DNA of 52,099 nucleotides, from positions 1 through 52,099 of the forward strand of contig JAPPCV010000093.1 in assembly GCA_028824715.1 (NCBI GenBank), written 5' to 3'. Made by a program: the position numbers and the translations under genes. Below the pieces are notes generated by a model, which saw only the letters and a program-made list of their open reading frames with translations, was not told where the DNA came from and did no database searches. Each line of letters begins with the position of its first letter. Position 1 is the first letter of the stretch. This document shows positions 26,078-34,908 of the stretch, piece after piece. The DNA is from Boseongicola sp. GTDB taxonomy: Bacteria; Pseudomonadota; Alphaproteobacteria; Rhodobacterales; Rhodobacteraceae.

Positions 26078-27613
26078 CTAATCCCCGACGAAAGCGCCGT
26101 GGAAGCCCAGCGGCAGTGGATAGGGCAACCGGGCCTGGGCGACCGGGCCGGCCGCGACGGCGCGGGCGTCGAACGCCGACAGCGCGGTCACGCCCTTCTT
26201 CCAGTCCAGCACCGTGCCGATCAGCCAGCCGTCGTCCTCGCTGCGGCCGCCGGGCCTGGGAACGAACAGATGCTCTTCCGGTATCCTGCCGGGGCCGTAG
26301 TCGAAACTTTCCGCCGTGCCGCGTTCGAGGTCGCGCTTGACGACGGTGCGGAAGCGCCAGTCCTCCGAGCTGTCCGGGGTGCCGAGCGTGTAGACGAAGC
26401 GGTGCCGCCGGCCGACTGCGCCGGGCGCCACCTTGGCGAATTCCGCTTCATCCGCCTGGTATTCGATCCGGCCTTCGCCCTTCGGCGGCAGGACGATCCG
26501 GGAATAGCGCAGCGGCGCCGAGGGCCGGAACTCGCCCTTCATGACATAGCGCAGCGTTTCGATGAGGATGCCGGGATCGCTGGCGAGGCAATGGTCGAGC
26601 CGGATCGTTCCGTCGGCCTCTTCCCAGCCGTTGCCGTAGTGAAAGCCGAAACAGGCAGGCAGGGCGTGCCAGCGGCGTTTGCGGAAGTCTTCCTTGTCGA
26701 CGACCAGAACGCGGGTTTCCGCCTGCGGTTTCCAGGCATGGGCATCGAGGATGCTGGCCTGTTCCGCCCGGACAGGATCGAACAGGAACGGGTGGATCAG
26801 AATGACCAGCGACTTGTGCGTGACGACGAAATCGTGGATCAGCCCCATTGGCCCGGCATCGACCAGGCCGGTCTTCACCAACCGGCCCGCGCGGTCGATA
26901 CGGTAGAGCACGAGGGCGGGCCGCGGCAGCAGGGCGCAGCCGATGTTCCACAAGGTGCCGTCCGGATCGACCTTTGGATGCGCGGAGAAGGGAACGCCGG
27001 CGAGTTGCGGGCTCCAGGCCTTGAAGCCCGAAGCCGCAAGCGTCGCATCGTCGAGCCGCACCGCCGAGCCACCTTCCCACAGCGCCAGCAATTCCCCGCC
27101 ATGATACAGGACGGAGATGTTCGCCGCGTTGATGCTGTCCGGCCCCTGGACCAGTGCCTGGCTGTCCAGGTGCGTGGCATAGCCGCTGTAGAGCCGCCTG
27201 CCGGCCGCATCCTCGCGGGCGAGCTTCGGCGTGCGGACGACGCGCCCGCGATGGGCGATCCGGCAGCCGTCGATGGCGAATTCCTGAATCATGCCGTCAC
27301 CGTCGAACCAGTGCCGGTAGCGCTGGCCGAACCGGTCGTGGATCGACGGTCCGTTGCGAAAAAAGCGGCCCGTCAGCGCGGCGGGCCAGGTGCCGGTGAC
27401 GGCGAGCGACTTCGTGTCCAGCCGGTCGGGCGGCGTTTTCCAGCCGAGCAGCATGCGGTTGCGCCCGAGCGCGGTGGCGAAGGCCCCGCCCCACTCTTCG
27501 CCCCAGCCGCCGGCGGAGGCGGCAAGCGCGGAAGCAAAAGGCGCAAACCCGGCGAGCCCGGAAGCGGCCGACGCCGCGAGAAAGCGGCGGCGCGGGATAC
27601 CGCAGGCGGTCAT
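26078..27613 (-). CDS. Tat-exported carotenoid oxygenase family protein
   Basis: The 511-residue protein belongs to the carotenoid cleavage oxygenase/RPE65 family. A Tat signal (PRRRFLAASAASGLAGF) opens it. NGPSIHDRFGQRYRHWFDGDGM is the typical N-terminal blade. Four His lie in the places of the Fe(II) ligands: AHPKVDPDGTLWN, LIHDFVVTHKSLVI, FGFHYGNGWEE and the C-terminal GFHGAFVGD. The family splits double bonds of carotenoids, stilbenes or lignin-like phenols. Periplasmic export is known for some bacterial members but is unusual for carotenoid enzymes. Its ATG overlaps the stop of the DUF2141 gene (ATGA). The very Arg/Ala-rich codon style differs from the flanking operons and may mark transfer. 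Confidence 0.87.
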   Translation of the reverse strand: MTACGIPRRRFLAASAASGLAGFAPFASALAASAGGWGEEWGGAFATALGRNRMLLGWKTPPDRLDTKSLAVTGTWPAALTGRFFRNGPSIHDRFGQRYRHWFDGDGMIQEFAIDGCRIAHRGRVVRTPKLAREDAAGRRLYSGYATHLDSQALVQGPDSINAANISVLYHGGELLALWEGGSAVRLDDATLAASGFKAWSPQLAGVPFSAHPKVDPDGTLWNIGCALLPRPALVLYRIDRAGRLVKTGLVDAGPMGLIHDFVVTHKSLVILIHPFLFDPVRAEQASILDAHAWKPQAETRVLVVDKEDFRKRRWHALPACFGFHYGNGWEEADGTIRLDHCLASDPGILIETLRYVMKGEFRPSAPLRYSRIVLPPKGEGRIEYQADEAEFAKVAPGAVGRRHRFVYTLGTPDSSEDWRFRTVVKRDLERGTAESFDYGPGRIPEEHLFVPRPGGRSEDDGWLIGTVLDWKKGVTALSAFDARAVAAGPVAQARLPYPLPLGFHGAFVGD

Positions 27614-28104
27614 CGGTTGCCTTCCCGGTCTGGCGTCCCGGTGGAATCGGGATAGCCGATCGGCAGCCGGATCGTCGCCGCTTCCTTCACGTCGATCGAG
27701 GACGGCTCGAAGCCCGCCGGGCCGAACAGGCCGGTTGCGCCGTTGCCGAAGCCGTAGCCTTCGGTGGGAATGCCCAGGAGGTTGGTGTCGAGGTCGCCGT
27801 TGCCGTTGTTGTCGTGGAAGCCGTTGACCGCGTACCGGCCGGGCTCCAGCCCGGTGAAGATGACGCTGAAGCCGCCCTTTCGCGCCATGCGCCAGGCGCC
27901 GGCGACGTGGCCCTTCGAATCAGGGAACTTCACGCCATCGGCGGCGCGATGGAGGGCAACATAGACGCGGCCCTTGCCCGAATTGACGCCGCTTACCGCG
28001 ACCGACAGTTCTGCCGCCCGGGCCATGCCGCTCGTTGCCGGCGCAGAGAGCGCAAGGGAAGCGGTGATGGCCGCCGCGGCGGCGAAGCGCGATTTTCGGT
28101 TCAT
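27610..28104 (-). CDS. DUF2141 exported protein
   Basis: The 164-residue protein has a Sec signal (FAAAAAITASLALSAPATSG, cleavage near ARAAE at about 31). The DUF2141 core follows: VSGVNSGKGRVYVALHRAADGVKFP, LEPGRYAVNGFHDNNGNGDLDTN and PTEGYGFGNG. The Asp/Asn/Gly loop (DNNGNGDLD) looks like a calcium-binding turn. GGGAGGAA precedes the ATG. It is translationally coupled to the carotenoid oxygenase, so both probably work in the periplasm. DUF2141 has no known biochemical role; members often sit beside carotenoid genes. Confidence 0.85.
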   Translation of the reverse strand: MNRKSRFAAAAAITASLALSAPATSGMARAAELSVAVSGVNSGKGRVYVALHRAADGVKFPDSKGHVAGAWRMARKGGFSVIFTGLEPGRYAVNGFHDNNGNGDLDTNLLGIPTEGYGFGNGATGLFGPAGFEPSSIDVKEAATIRLPIGYPDSTGTPDREGNR

Positions 28105-28165
28105 TCTTGGTTCCTCCCGTTCGAGTGCGTATCCTGTGCCCCAGGAGCAAGCACGACGGACGGCC

Positions 28166-28384
28166 ATGCCCAACGGCAGCTACGCAAACGGCCCGGATAG
28201 TTCGCGAACGGGGCGGGAAACGCCGTTCACGCTTCGCGAATGGTTCGTCTGGCGGTGCATGCGCAGGCATCTTGCCTTGCTCGCCGTCGCGATCCTGCCT
28301 CACTATCAAGCAACGAACGCAACGCTTCAGGCGTTCTCCCTTGAACAATACAGGAACATGTTGCAATTCGCGAATCGTGGATGA
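28166..28384 (+). other. Possible 72-codon ORF, perhaps the 5' end of a decayed LytTR gene
   Basis: The frame reads MPNGSYANG..., then TLREWFVWRCMRRH and a short hydrophobic run LALLAVAILPHY. Some LytTR regulators begin with a similar TLRE-basic stretch before a first membrane helix, and a LytTR relic lies 160 bases further on in the same direction. It has no good ribosome site. The link is a guess. Confidence 0.25.
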
Positions 28385-28542
28385 CGACCACACGCCTTGC
28401 GAGACGCAGGGCGGTCACGCCGCGATCGACATGACGCGGGATGCAAGGAAGACGCGATGGACGACATGAGCGGACGCCCGGAGGATCTTGCGGAGTCCGG
28501 GTCCCGGTCGAATCGGGCACCGCCCTCCTTTGCCGCGCCGGC

Positions 28543-28790
28543 GGCACGAGACTGCGGTCCTCGCCCGACGCCCGGGGATCGGAACTGGTGCTGATGCGCT
28601 TCGGCGATGCGCTGAATGAACTGGGCGGCACGGAAGGGATGCAGATCCATCGCTCGCGCTGGATTGCGCGGTCGCGGCAAAGAAGATCGTGCGCAGGGCC
28701 GGCCGGACCTTCGCCTTCCTGGAAAACGACGCGGAGGCGCCGGTCTGTCGCCGCTACGCCAGGGCGCTGCGCGACGCGAACTGGGTCTGG
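28543..28790 (+). pseudogene. Frameshifted LytTR DNA-binding domain remnant
   Basis: One frame reads DARGSELVLMRFGDALNEL and then MQIHRSRWIAR up to about 28671, which are the middle strands and the HRS-W motif of a LytTR domain. The next strands continue in a different frame from about 28668: AVAAKKIVRRAGRTFAFLEN followed by CRRYARALRDANWV. The two pieces join into a LytTR C-terminal half across a small frameshift at 28668-28671. The N-terminal membrane or receiver part is not found, so the gene is broken. Confidence 0.7.
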
Positions 28791-29396
28791 CAGGTTGCCG
28801 AAGAACTTGCTGGCGCGATTTCATGCCCACACGGTTGCTTCTGCCGGAGATTGCGATGCGGGGCGGGGAGATCGCTGCGACGGGTTGTCCGGCTACGTGA
28901 ATCTTGCAGCCGAAGGTCCCGGCGGATCATCAATTGCAGTCGATCCCGGTGCCGGTCGACGAGGCGCTGTCGGCTTGTCGGCGGATTTCGCGCGGTCGAA
29001 TCCGGAGACCGGCCGACCCTTGATCGCGCAAGAGCGGCTGTTGCGTGCCCGTCTGTTGCTGGCATTCTGCAACATCCTGCCCGGTCCAGTTCAGAACGAG
29101 GCATTTGCGTCGGCAACCTCAACTGCCCCGCGAAATCAGCCGCAGGCCGGAACGTACCGCGTTTCAGTCAACGGCATTGTTCCCAGGGGAATTCCGGGCG
29201 CACGCGCGGCAATTGCCTCGATTCGCCCGCCTGCTCCCAATGCCGGAACATGATCCCGGAGCGTGCGGCTGCACAACGAGGGTGGTCGCCAAGCGCCTGC
29301 CGGATATCGGTACCGATCCACGTCACCGCCACTTGGCGGAGTTGGCCTCCGCTTTCGCGGAGACCAGTTCGCTTGTGCACCATGGCGCGGAACGCG
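28791..29396. other. Decayed DNA, no intact gene
   Basis: The stretch has interrupted frames on both strands. A plus-strand piece near 29240-29400 (LPDIGTDPRHRHLAELASAF) looks faintly protein-like, but I recognise no family. It separates the LytTR relic from the end of the pyrimidine transporter operon. Confidence 0.35.
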
Positions 29397-30386
29397 TCAG
29401 TTCAGCGCCGCATCCGTAATCGCATGCGTCCAGGCCGAGTCGCCCGGATCAGCCGTGATCACCGGATCCGAACCGCCGGCAAGAAGCGTGTCAACCGTGC
29501 GCTGGAAGTCGGCGGGAACAAGAGCGCCGTTGGAGCCGGCCGTCAGCTTGGCGATCTCGCCCATCATGCGCTTCTGATGCCTTTCGGTCTGGGCGCCCGT
29601 CTCGTCATACTCAAGCACGATCAGGGCGGCCTCGTCCGGATTGTCCTCGGCATATTTCCAGCCCTTCATCGAGGCGCGCACGAAACGGACGAGCTTGTCG
29701 ACCTCGCCCGCGTCGCCCAGCTTGTCCTCCAGGACGTAAAGACCGTCTTCCAGCGTTGCCACGCCTTGGTCTTCGTACTTGAAGACCACGAGATCGTCGG
29801 CGCCCAGCCCCGCATCGATGACCTGCCAGTACTCGTTGTAGGTCATGGTCGAGATGCAGGCCGCCTGGCCCTGAAGGATCGGGTCGACGTTGAAGCCCTG
29901 CTTGAGGACCTCGACACCGTCCGAGCCGCCCTCGGTCGGAATGCCAAGCTGGCTCATCCAGCTCAGGAACGGAAACTCGTTGCCGAAGAACCAGACGCCC
30001 AGGGTCTTGCCCTTGAAATCGTCCGTCGTGGCCACGCCCGCGTCCTTGCGGCAGGTCAGCATCATGCCGGAGGACTTGAAAGGCTGCGCGATGTTGACGA
30101 GCGGAAGACCCTTCTCGCGCGCGGCAAGTGCCGCTGGCATCCACTCGACGGTCACGTCCGCGCCACCGCCTGCAATGACCTGGGTCGGCGCGATGTCCGG
30201 CCCGCCGGGCTTGATCGTGACGTTCAGGCCCTCTTCCTCGTAGTAGCCGTTCTCAAGCGCCACGTAGTAGCCCGCAAACTGCGCTTGCGTCACCCACTTG
30301 AGCTGCAGCGTCAGGTCGTCGAGGGCAGACGCCTGCGCCCCGCCCAGCGCCAACGCCGCCGCGGCGGCAAAAAGTCGTTTCTTCAT
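29397..30386 (-). CDS. ThiY/NMT1-type ABC substrate-binding protein of the pyrimidine cluster
   Basis: The 329-residue protein has a Sec signal (KKRLFAAAAALALGGAQASA, cleavage about residue 21) and an NMT1/THI5-like domain: LQLKWVTQAQFAGYYVALEN, YYEEEGLNVTIKPGGPD, and GVWFFGNEFPFLSWM. AAAGGAG sits just before the ATG at 30386. Family members bind thiamine precursors or pyrimidines such as HMP. Placed last in an operon with dihydropyrimidinase and a ureidopropionase-type hydrolase, uracil/thymine or a hydantoin is the likeliest ligand. Confidence 0.87.
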   Translation of the reverse strand: MKKRLFAAAAALALGGAQASALDDLTLQLKWVTQAQFAGYYVALENGYYEEEGLNVTIKPGGPDIAPTQVIAGGGADVTVEWMPAALAAREKGLPLVNIAQPFKSSGMMLTCRKDAGVATTDDFKGKTLGVWFFGNEFPFLSWMSQLGIPTEGGSDGVEVLKQGFNVDPILQGQAACISTMTYNEYWQVIDAGLGADDLVVFKYEDQGVATLEDGLYVLEDKLGDAGEVDKLVRFVRASMKGWKYAEDNPDEAALIVLEYDETGAQTERHQKRMMGEIAKLTAGSNGALVPADFQRTVDTLLAGGSDPVITADPGDSAWTHAITDAALN

Positions 30387-30418
30387 GGCTTCTCTCCTTT
30401 CAGCCGTTGTTGTTGTTG

Positions 30419-31261
30419 TCATCGTTGCGATGGGTGCCAGAACGTCACCCAACGTTCCACGAGCGTGACCGCTCCGTAAAACAGGGTTCCGGCCAATGCA
30501 GCCACCGCTATCTCGGACCAGACCATGGCCAGCTCGAGCGTGCCAACCGATGTGGAGATCCGAAATCCCATTCCCCGCGTGGGCGAACCGAAATACTCGG
30601 CGACGATGGCGCCGATCAGGGCAAGCGTCGTCGCGATCTTGAGCCCGTTGAACACGAACGGCATCGCTGCTGGCACTCGCAGCTTCAGAAGCGTCTGCCA
30701 GTAGCTCGCCGAGTAGGTCCGCATCAGGTCGCGCTGCATCGCCGCCGTGTCCGCAAGTCCCTGCACGGTGTTCACGAGAATTGGAAAGAACACCATGACG
30801 ACCACCACCGCGGCCTTGGACTGCCAGTCGAAGCCGAACCAGTTGACCAGGATCGGCGCGGTTCCCACGATGGGCAGCGCAGCCACGAAACTCCCGACCG
30901 GGAGCAGTCCGCGCCGCAGAAAAGTCGAGCGATCAATTGCGAGCGCGACGGCAAAGGCCGCGACGCAACCGATCACGTATCCGGAAATCGCGCCCTTCAG
31001 CGCGGTTTGACGAAAGTCGATCCAGAGCGTGCCGGTCTCGGAGGCAAAGGTCTCGGCAATGACCGTCGGCGCCGGCAGGATCACCTGAGGCACGTCGAGA
31101 CCGCGCACCACGAGTTCCCAGATCGCCAGCACCGAAAGGCCGAACACCACCGGCACCGCGACCCGGCCAGCGTAGGACGACGCCAGCGACGATCCCGCGA
31201 TGCGCGTGTTCAGCCACCACGCAGCCATCCAAAGCACGAGCGCCGCCAGGAACAGCGTCAT
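30419..31261 (-). CDS. ABC transporter permease of the pyrimidine cluster
   Basis: The 280-residue protein has an extra N-terminal hydrophobic helix (LFLAALVLWMAAWWL) before the six core segments, and the coupling loop MQRDLMRTYSASYWQTLLKLRVP. The ATG at 31261 overlaps the stop of the upstream 68-codon ORF in an ATGA. It pairs with the permease at 31461. Confidence 0.87.
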   Translation of the reverse strand: MTLFLAALVLWMAAWWLNTRIAGSSLASSYAGRVAVPVVFGLSVLAIWELVVRGLDVPQVILPAPTVIAETFASETGTLWIDFRQTALKGAISGYVIGCVAAFAVALAIDRSTFLRRGLLPVGSFVAALPIVGTAPILVNWFGFDWQSKAAVVVVMVFFPILVNTVQGLADTAAMQRDLMRTYSASYWQTLLKLRVPAAMPFVFNGLKIATTLALIGAIVAEYFGSPTRGMGFRISTSVGTLELAMVWSEIAVAALAGTLFYGAVTLVERWVTFWHPSQR

Positions 31262-31464
31262 GACCCGCCCTCCGCAGAGGTGACTCGTGCGGCAACTCCA
31301 CCCAAGCCGCAAGACACGCACTGCGTCTCGCCTGGCATCAAGGGAATCTCGCCGACCGGGAACGACACAGCCCAGCCCAAGGCCGGTGCACTTCGCGTCG
31401 ACCCAAGTCGCGACCGGGACCGCAAGCCCGCGAAGTCCGGTGTCATGGCACACGCACTGATCAT
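31258..31464 (-). CDS. 68-residue ORF wedged between two permease genes, unknown
   Basis: The ATG (31464) shares ATGA with the stop of the upstream permease, and the TGA (31258-31260) shares ATGA with the start of the downstream permease. Such four-base overlaps at both ends are typical of coupled operon genes. The protein has no membrane segment; its notable parts are an Arg-rich start and GETQCVSCGLGG with a CxxC pair. I recognise no family. It could be a real accessory protein, or a short insertion that happened to stay in frame. Confidence 0.4.
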   Translation of the reverse strand: MISACAMTPDFAGLRSRSRLGSTRSAPALGWAVSFPVGEIPLMPGETQCVSCGLGGVAARVTSAEGGS

Positions 31465-32327
31465 CTCGCGTACCCCATGCGCTGAAGCGCCAGCGATTGC
31501 AGCACCGTGACGATGGTCACAAGCGCGCCGGCGAGGCAGGCTGCCGCGATCAGCGCGGACCAGATCATGAGCGGGTTCCCGAACTGATCGCCGATCAGGA
31601 TGCGCGCGCCGAGTCCCTGGATCGCGCCGGTGGGCAATTCGCCCACGATCGTGCCAACCAGCGCTGCCGCAATGCCGACCTTGAGCGACGTGAACAGATA
31701 GGGCATGGAAGCAGGCAGCCGAAGCTTCCAGAATGTCTGGCCGGCATTCGCGGAATAGGTCTTCATCAGGTCGATCTGCATCGCTCCGGGCGACCTCAGC
31801 CCTTTCACCATGCTCACGAGCACCGGGAAGAAACAAAGGTATGCCGAGATGATTGCCTTGGGCACGGTGCGGCCCTCCACGCCCAGGGTCGCCAGAACCA
31901 CGATGATCATCGGGGCGATCGCCACGATCGGAATCGTCTGGCTGATGATCGCCCAAGGCATCAGGCTCATGTTCGCAGTTCTCGAATACACGATCGAGAC
32001 CGCCATTCCGATTCCGACCGTCGTGCCGAGCGCAAATCCCCAGAGCGTTGACTGCAAAGTTATCCAGCCGTGGAATACCAGCGAGCGTTTCGACGTTACC
32101 TTGGTGTCGAGCACCGTCTTCTTCAGCTCGGCGGCAACCTGGTGCGGCGCCGGCAAGCGCGGGCGGTCCTGATTCATCGTGTCTGCGACAACGTCGGCGA
32201 AGGTCAGATCGTGGCCCGCGCGTTCCGCTTGGGCGATCGTCCAACCGGCGTTCATCGGGACCACAGCCACGTACCAAAGCGCGAGAATTGCGGCGAGCAC
32301 CACAAGGATCGGCAGGACCCGGTTCAT
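31461..32327 (-). CDS. ABC transporter permease of the pyrimidine cluster
   Basis: The 288-residue permease has a first membrane helix (LPILVVLAAILALWYVAVV), then a soluble insert of about 70 residues (about 25-90) before the core. The coupling loop is GAMQIDLMKTYSANAGQTFWKL. That periplasmic insert is absent from the partner permease. It is encoded 75 bases after the ATPase. Confidence 0.87.
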   Translation of the reverse strand: MNRVLPILVVLAAILALWYVAVVPMNAGWTIAQAERAGHDLTFADVVADTMNQDRPRLPAPHQVAAELKKTVLDTKVTSKRSLVFHGWITLQSTLWGFALGTTVGIGMAVSIVYSRTANMSLMPWAIISQTIPIVAIAPMIIVVLATLGVEGRTVPKAIISAYLCFFPVLVSMVKGLRSPGAMQIDLMKTYSANAGQTFWKLRLPASMPYLFTSLKVGIAAALVGTIVGELPTGAIQGLGARILIGDQFGNPLMIWSALIAAACLAGALVTIVTVLQSLALQRMGYAR

Positions 32328-32402
32328 GCACCGCCCTCCCCGCCGCCGGCACTGCGGCGCGACCGTGGCGGCGGCGGCCAGAGGAAGCCATGCATCAAGC
32401 CA

Positions 32403-33188
32403 TCAGTCTCCATAGGAGTGCCCCGCTCTCAATCCCTTGCGTATTCGCTGCGCGACTTCCAGGAATTCGGGCGTGTCGCGGATGTCCAGCGGACGCTTCC
32501 TCGGCAGCGGATTGTCGATGACGTCGGTGATTCGTCCTGGCCGGGGAGACATGACGACGATTCGCGTCGACAGATAGACAGCCTCCGGAATCGAGTGGGT
32601 CACGAATCCAATTGTCTTCCCGGTATGGTCCCAGAGCCTCAGGAGCTGTTCGTTCAGGTGATCCCGCACGATTTCGTCGAGCGCCCCGAACGGCTCGTCC
32701 ATCAGAAGAATGTCGGCGTCAAAGGCTAGCGCCCGCGCAATCGAGGCCCGCTGCTGCATGCCGCCAGAGAGTTGCCACGGATGCTTGTTCTCGAAGCCCG
32801 ACAGTTCAACCAGTTCCAGTACACGATTGACGCGTTCGGCCATCTCCGACTTGGAGTAACCCATGATTTCGAGAGGCAGGCGCACGTTTCCGGCAATCGT
32901 CCGCCAAGGATAGAGGCCCGCCTCCTGGAACACGTAGCCGTATGCCCGGTCGCGGCGCGCCTCGTCCGGGCTCGTGCCATTGACCCGAACCTCGCCGCCC
33001 GTCGGCGTCTCGAGCCCCGCCACCACTCGCAGGAACGTCGTCTTTCCGCATCCGGATGGCCCGATGAACGATACGAACTCGCCTTTGCCGATCTCCAGCG
33101 TGACATCCCGCAACGCCTGAATCGCGCCATCACCGGTCTCGAATGTCAGGTCGAGATTCTTCGCCTCTATGGCGGCAGCCTGTGACAT
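32403..33188 (-). CDS. ABC transporter ATP-binding protein of the pyrimidine cluster
   Basis: The 261-residue ATPase has Walker A FIGPSGCGKTTFLRV (about 41-55), Q-loop YVFQEAGLYPW, signature LSGGMQQRASIARAL, Walker B ILLMDEPFGALDE and switch FVTHSIPEAV. It follows hydA by 22 bases in the same operon and energises the two-permease importer. Confidence 0.9.
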   Translation of the reverse strand: MSQAAAIEAKNLDLTFETGDGAIQALRDVTLEIGKGEFVSFIGPSGCGKTTFLRVVAGLETPTGGEVRVNGTSPDEARRDRAYGYVFQEAGLYPWRTIAGNVRLPLEIMGYSKSEMAERVNRVLELVELSGFENKHPWQLSGGMQQRASIARALAFDADILLMDEPFGALDEIVRDHLNEQLLRLWDHTGKTIGFVTHSIPEAVYLSTRIVVMSPRPGRITDVIDNPLPRKRPLDIRDTPEFLEVAQRIRKGLRAGHSYGD

Positions 33189-33210
33189 TCCCCGTCCTCC
33201 GCCCCGATTC

Positions 33211-34665
33211 TCAGACCCCGCTCGCGGGAATGCCGGTCCGTTCGACGGGACGTGGCGCGGTCAACGCCTTCCAGGACGAGAGCGCCCGATTCACCGGCAT
33301 GTTGGGTTCGCGACGGACGAATTCGCCATGGCCTTCCTTGGTCCTGATTTCTCCGTCATGAACCGCGACATGTCCACGCGTCAGCGTGAAGCGCGGCAAT
33401 CCCTTGACGTGCTTTCCCTCGAACACGTTGTAGTCGATAGAGGACTGCTGCCTGTCCGCACTGATGGTCTTTTCCTTCTCCGGGTCCCAAACGACGATGT
33501 CGGCGTCCGCACCGACGAGAATCGCTCCTTTCCTTGGGTAGCAGTTCAGGACCTTCGCGATGTTCGTCGAGGTCACGGCCACGAACTCGTTCGGCGTCAG
33601 CCGTCCGGTGTTGACACCATGCGTCCAGAGCATCGGCATCCGGTCTTCCAGCCCGCCGGTTCCGTTGGGGATCTTGGTGAAGTCGCCGACTCCGTAGCGC
33701 TTCTGCTCGGTGGTGAATGCGCAGTGATCGGTGGCAACGACCGAGAGCGAACCGCTCTGCAGGCCGGCCCACAGCGAATCCTGGTGCTGCCTGTTGCGGA
33801 ATGGCGGCGACATCACCCGGCGCGCGGCGTGATCCCAGTCCGCACTGAAATACTCCGACTCGTCCAGCGTGAGGTGCTGGATCAGCGGCTCGCCCCAGAC
33901 CCTCTTGCCTTGCTGCCGTGCACGCCGGATCGCTTCATGAGCCTCCTCGCAGGACGTGTGCACGACATAGAGCGGCACGCCTGCCATGTCGGCGATCATG
34001 ATGGCGCGGTTCGTCGCTTCGCCCTCGACCTGCGCGGGGCGGGAATAGGCGTGTGCCTCCGGACCGGTGTTGCCCTCGGCCATCAGCTTGGCCTGCAGTT
34101 CCGCCACGACATCACCGTTTTCGGCGTGCACCAGCGCGATTCCGCCAAGCTCGGCGAGCCGCTTGAACGACGCGTACATCTCGTCGTCGTTCACCATCAA
34201 CGCGCCCTTGTAGGCCATGAAGTGCTTGAATGTCGTAATGCCTTCCTTCTCGATGACCGTTGCCATTTCGTTGAAGACCTGCTCGCCCCACCACGTCACC
34301 GCCATATGGTAGGAATAGTCGCAATTGGCGCGCGTCGACTTGTTGTGCCACATGGCAAGTGCGTCATGCAGCCCCTGTCCTGGAGACGGCAAGGCGAAGT
34401 CGACGACCATCGTGGTGCCGCCGGAAAGCGCCGCGCGGGTGCCGGATTCGAAGTCGTCCGAACTGTAGGTTCCCATGAACGGCATTTCGAGATGCGTGTG
34501 GGGATCGATGCCTCCAGGCATCACGTAGCAGCCGGTTGCATCGAGTTGCTCGTCGCCGTTCAGTCCGTCAGCGATGTCGACAATCCGGCCACCTTCGATC
34601 AGGACGTCCGCCTCGTAGGCAAGGTCATGGGTAACGACGGTGCCGTTCTTGATAGCTGTGGTCAT
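33211..34665 (-). CDS. hydA: Dihydropyrimidinase / D-hydantoinase
   Basis: The 484-residue amidohydrolase has the metal motif GGIDPHTHLEMPF (HxH about 57-59), a carbamylated-lysine region FKHFMAYKGALMV, VHTSCEEAHEAI with a metal His, and the catalytic Asp in VVATDHCAF. It opens the ring of dihydrouracil or dihydrothymine to the N-carbamoyl amino acid. It lies between the pydC-type hydrolase upstream and the transporter downstream, all on the minus strand. A role on hydantoins cannot be excluded, but preT/preA close by favour the reductive pyrimidine pathway. Confidence 0.93.
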   Translation of the reverse strand: MTTAIKNGTVVTHDLAYEADVLIEGGRIVDIADGLNGDEQLDATGCYVMPGGIDPHTHLEMPFMGTYSSDDFESGTRAALSGGTTMVVDFALPSPGQGLHDALAMWHNKSTRANCDYSYHMAVTWWGEQVFNEMATVIEKEGITTFKHFMAYKGALMVNDDEMYASFKRLAELGGIALVHAENGDVVAELQAKLMAEGNTGPEAHAYSRPAQVEGEATNRAIMIADMAGVPLYVVHTSCEEAHEAIRRARQQGKRVWGEPLIQHLTLDESEYFSADWDHAARRVMSPPFRNRQHQDSLWAGLQSGSLSVVATDHCAFTTEQKRYGVGDFTKIPNGTGGLEDRMPMLWTHGVNTGRLTPNEFVAVTSTNIAKVLNCYPRKGAILVGADADIVVWDPEKEKTISADRQQSSIDYNVFEGKHVKGLPRFTLTRGHVAVHDGEIRTKEGHGEFVRREPNMPVNRALSSWKALTAPRPVERTGIPASGV

Positions 34666-34908
34666 GTTGTCCTCTCCATTGATGCGTGCCCGGCACCGCC
34701 CCTGCGGTTCCAGCTTAGATCACCGTTCTGCAGAAGCCGATCGCACTTTTGCGGCCTTCCCGTTCATTGAACGGATCTCTCCGTCGCGGCACGCGTCGCT
34801 GCGGTCCGCACCCTCCGCCAGCGCCCCGCGCCCGTGCCGGCATCCCCCTCCTGCGCCAAGCGCGAACACCTTCACATGGTCCCGCCGACGCTGGCCTTCG
34901 CAGGTCCC

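Noticed and set aside
25892-27655. 587-codon plus-strand open frame
   Set aside because: It is the reverse of the carotenoid oxygenase gene, whose four His ligands and Tat signal make the minus strand the coding strand.
28689-30479. 596-codon plus-strand open frame
   Set aside because: It is partly the second half of the LytTR relic and then only the antisense of the ThiY-type binding protein.
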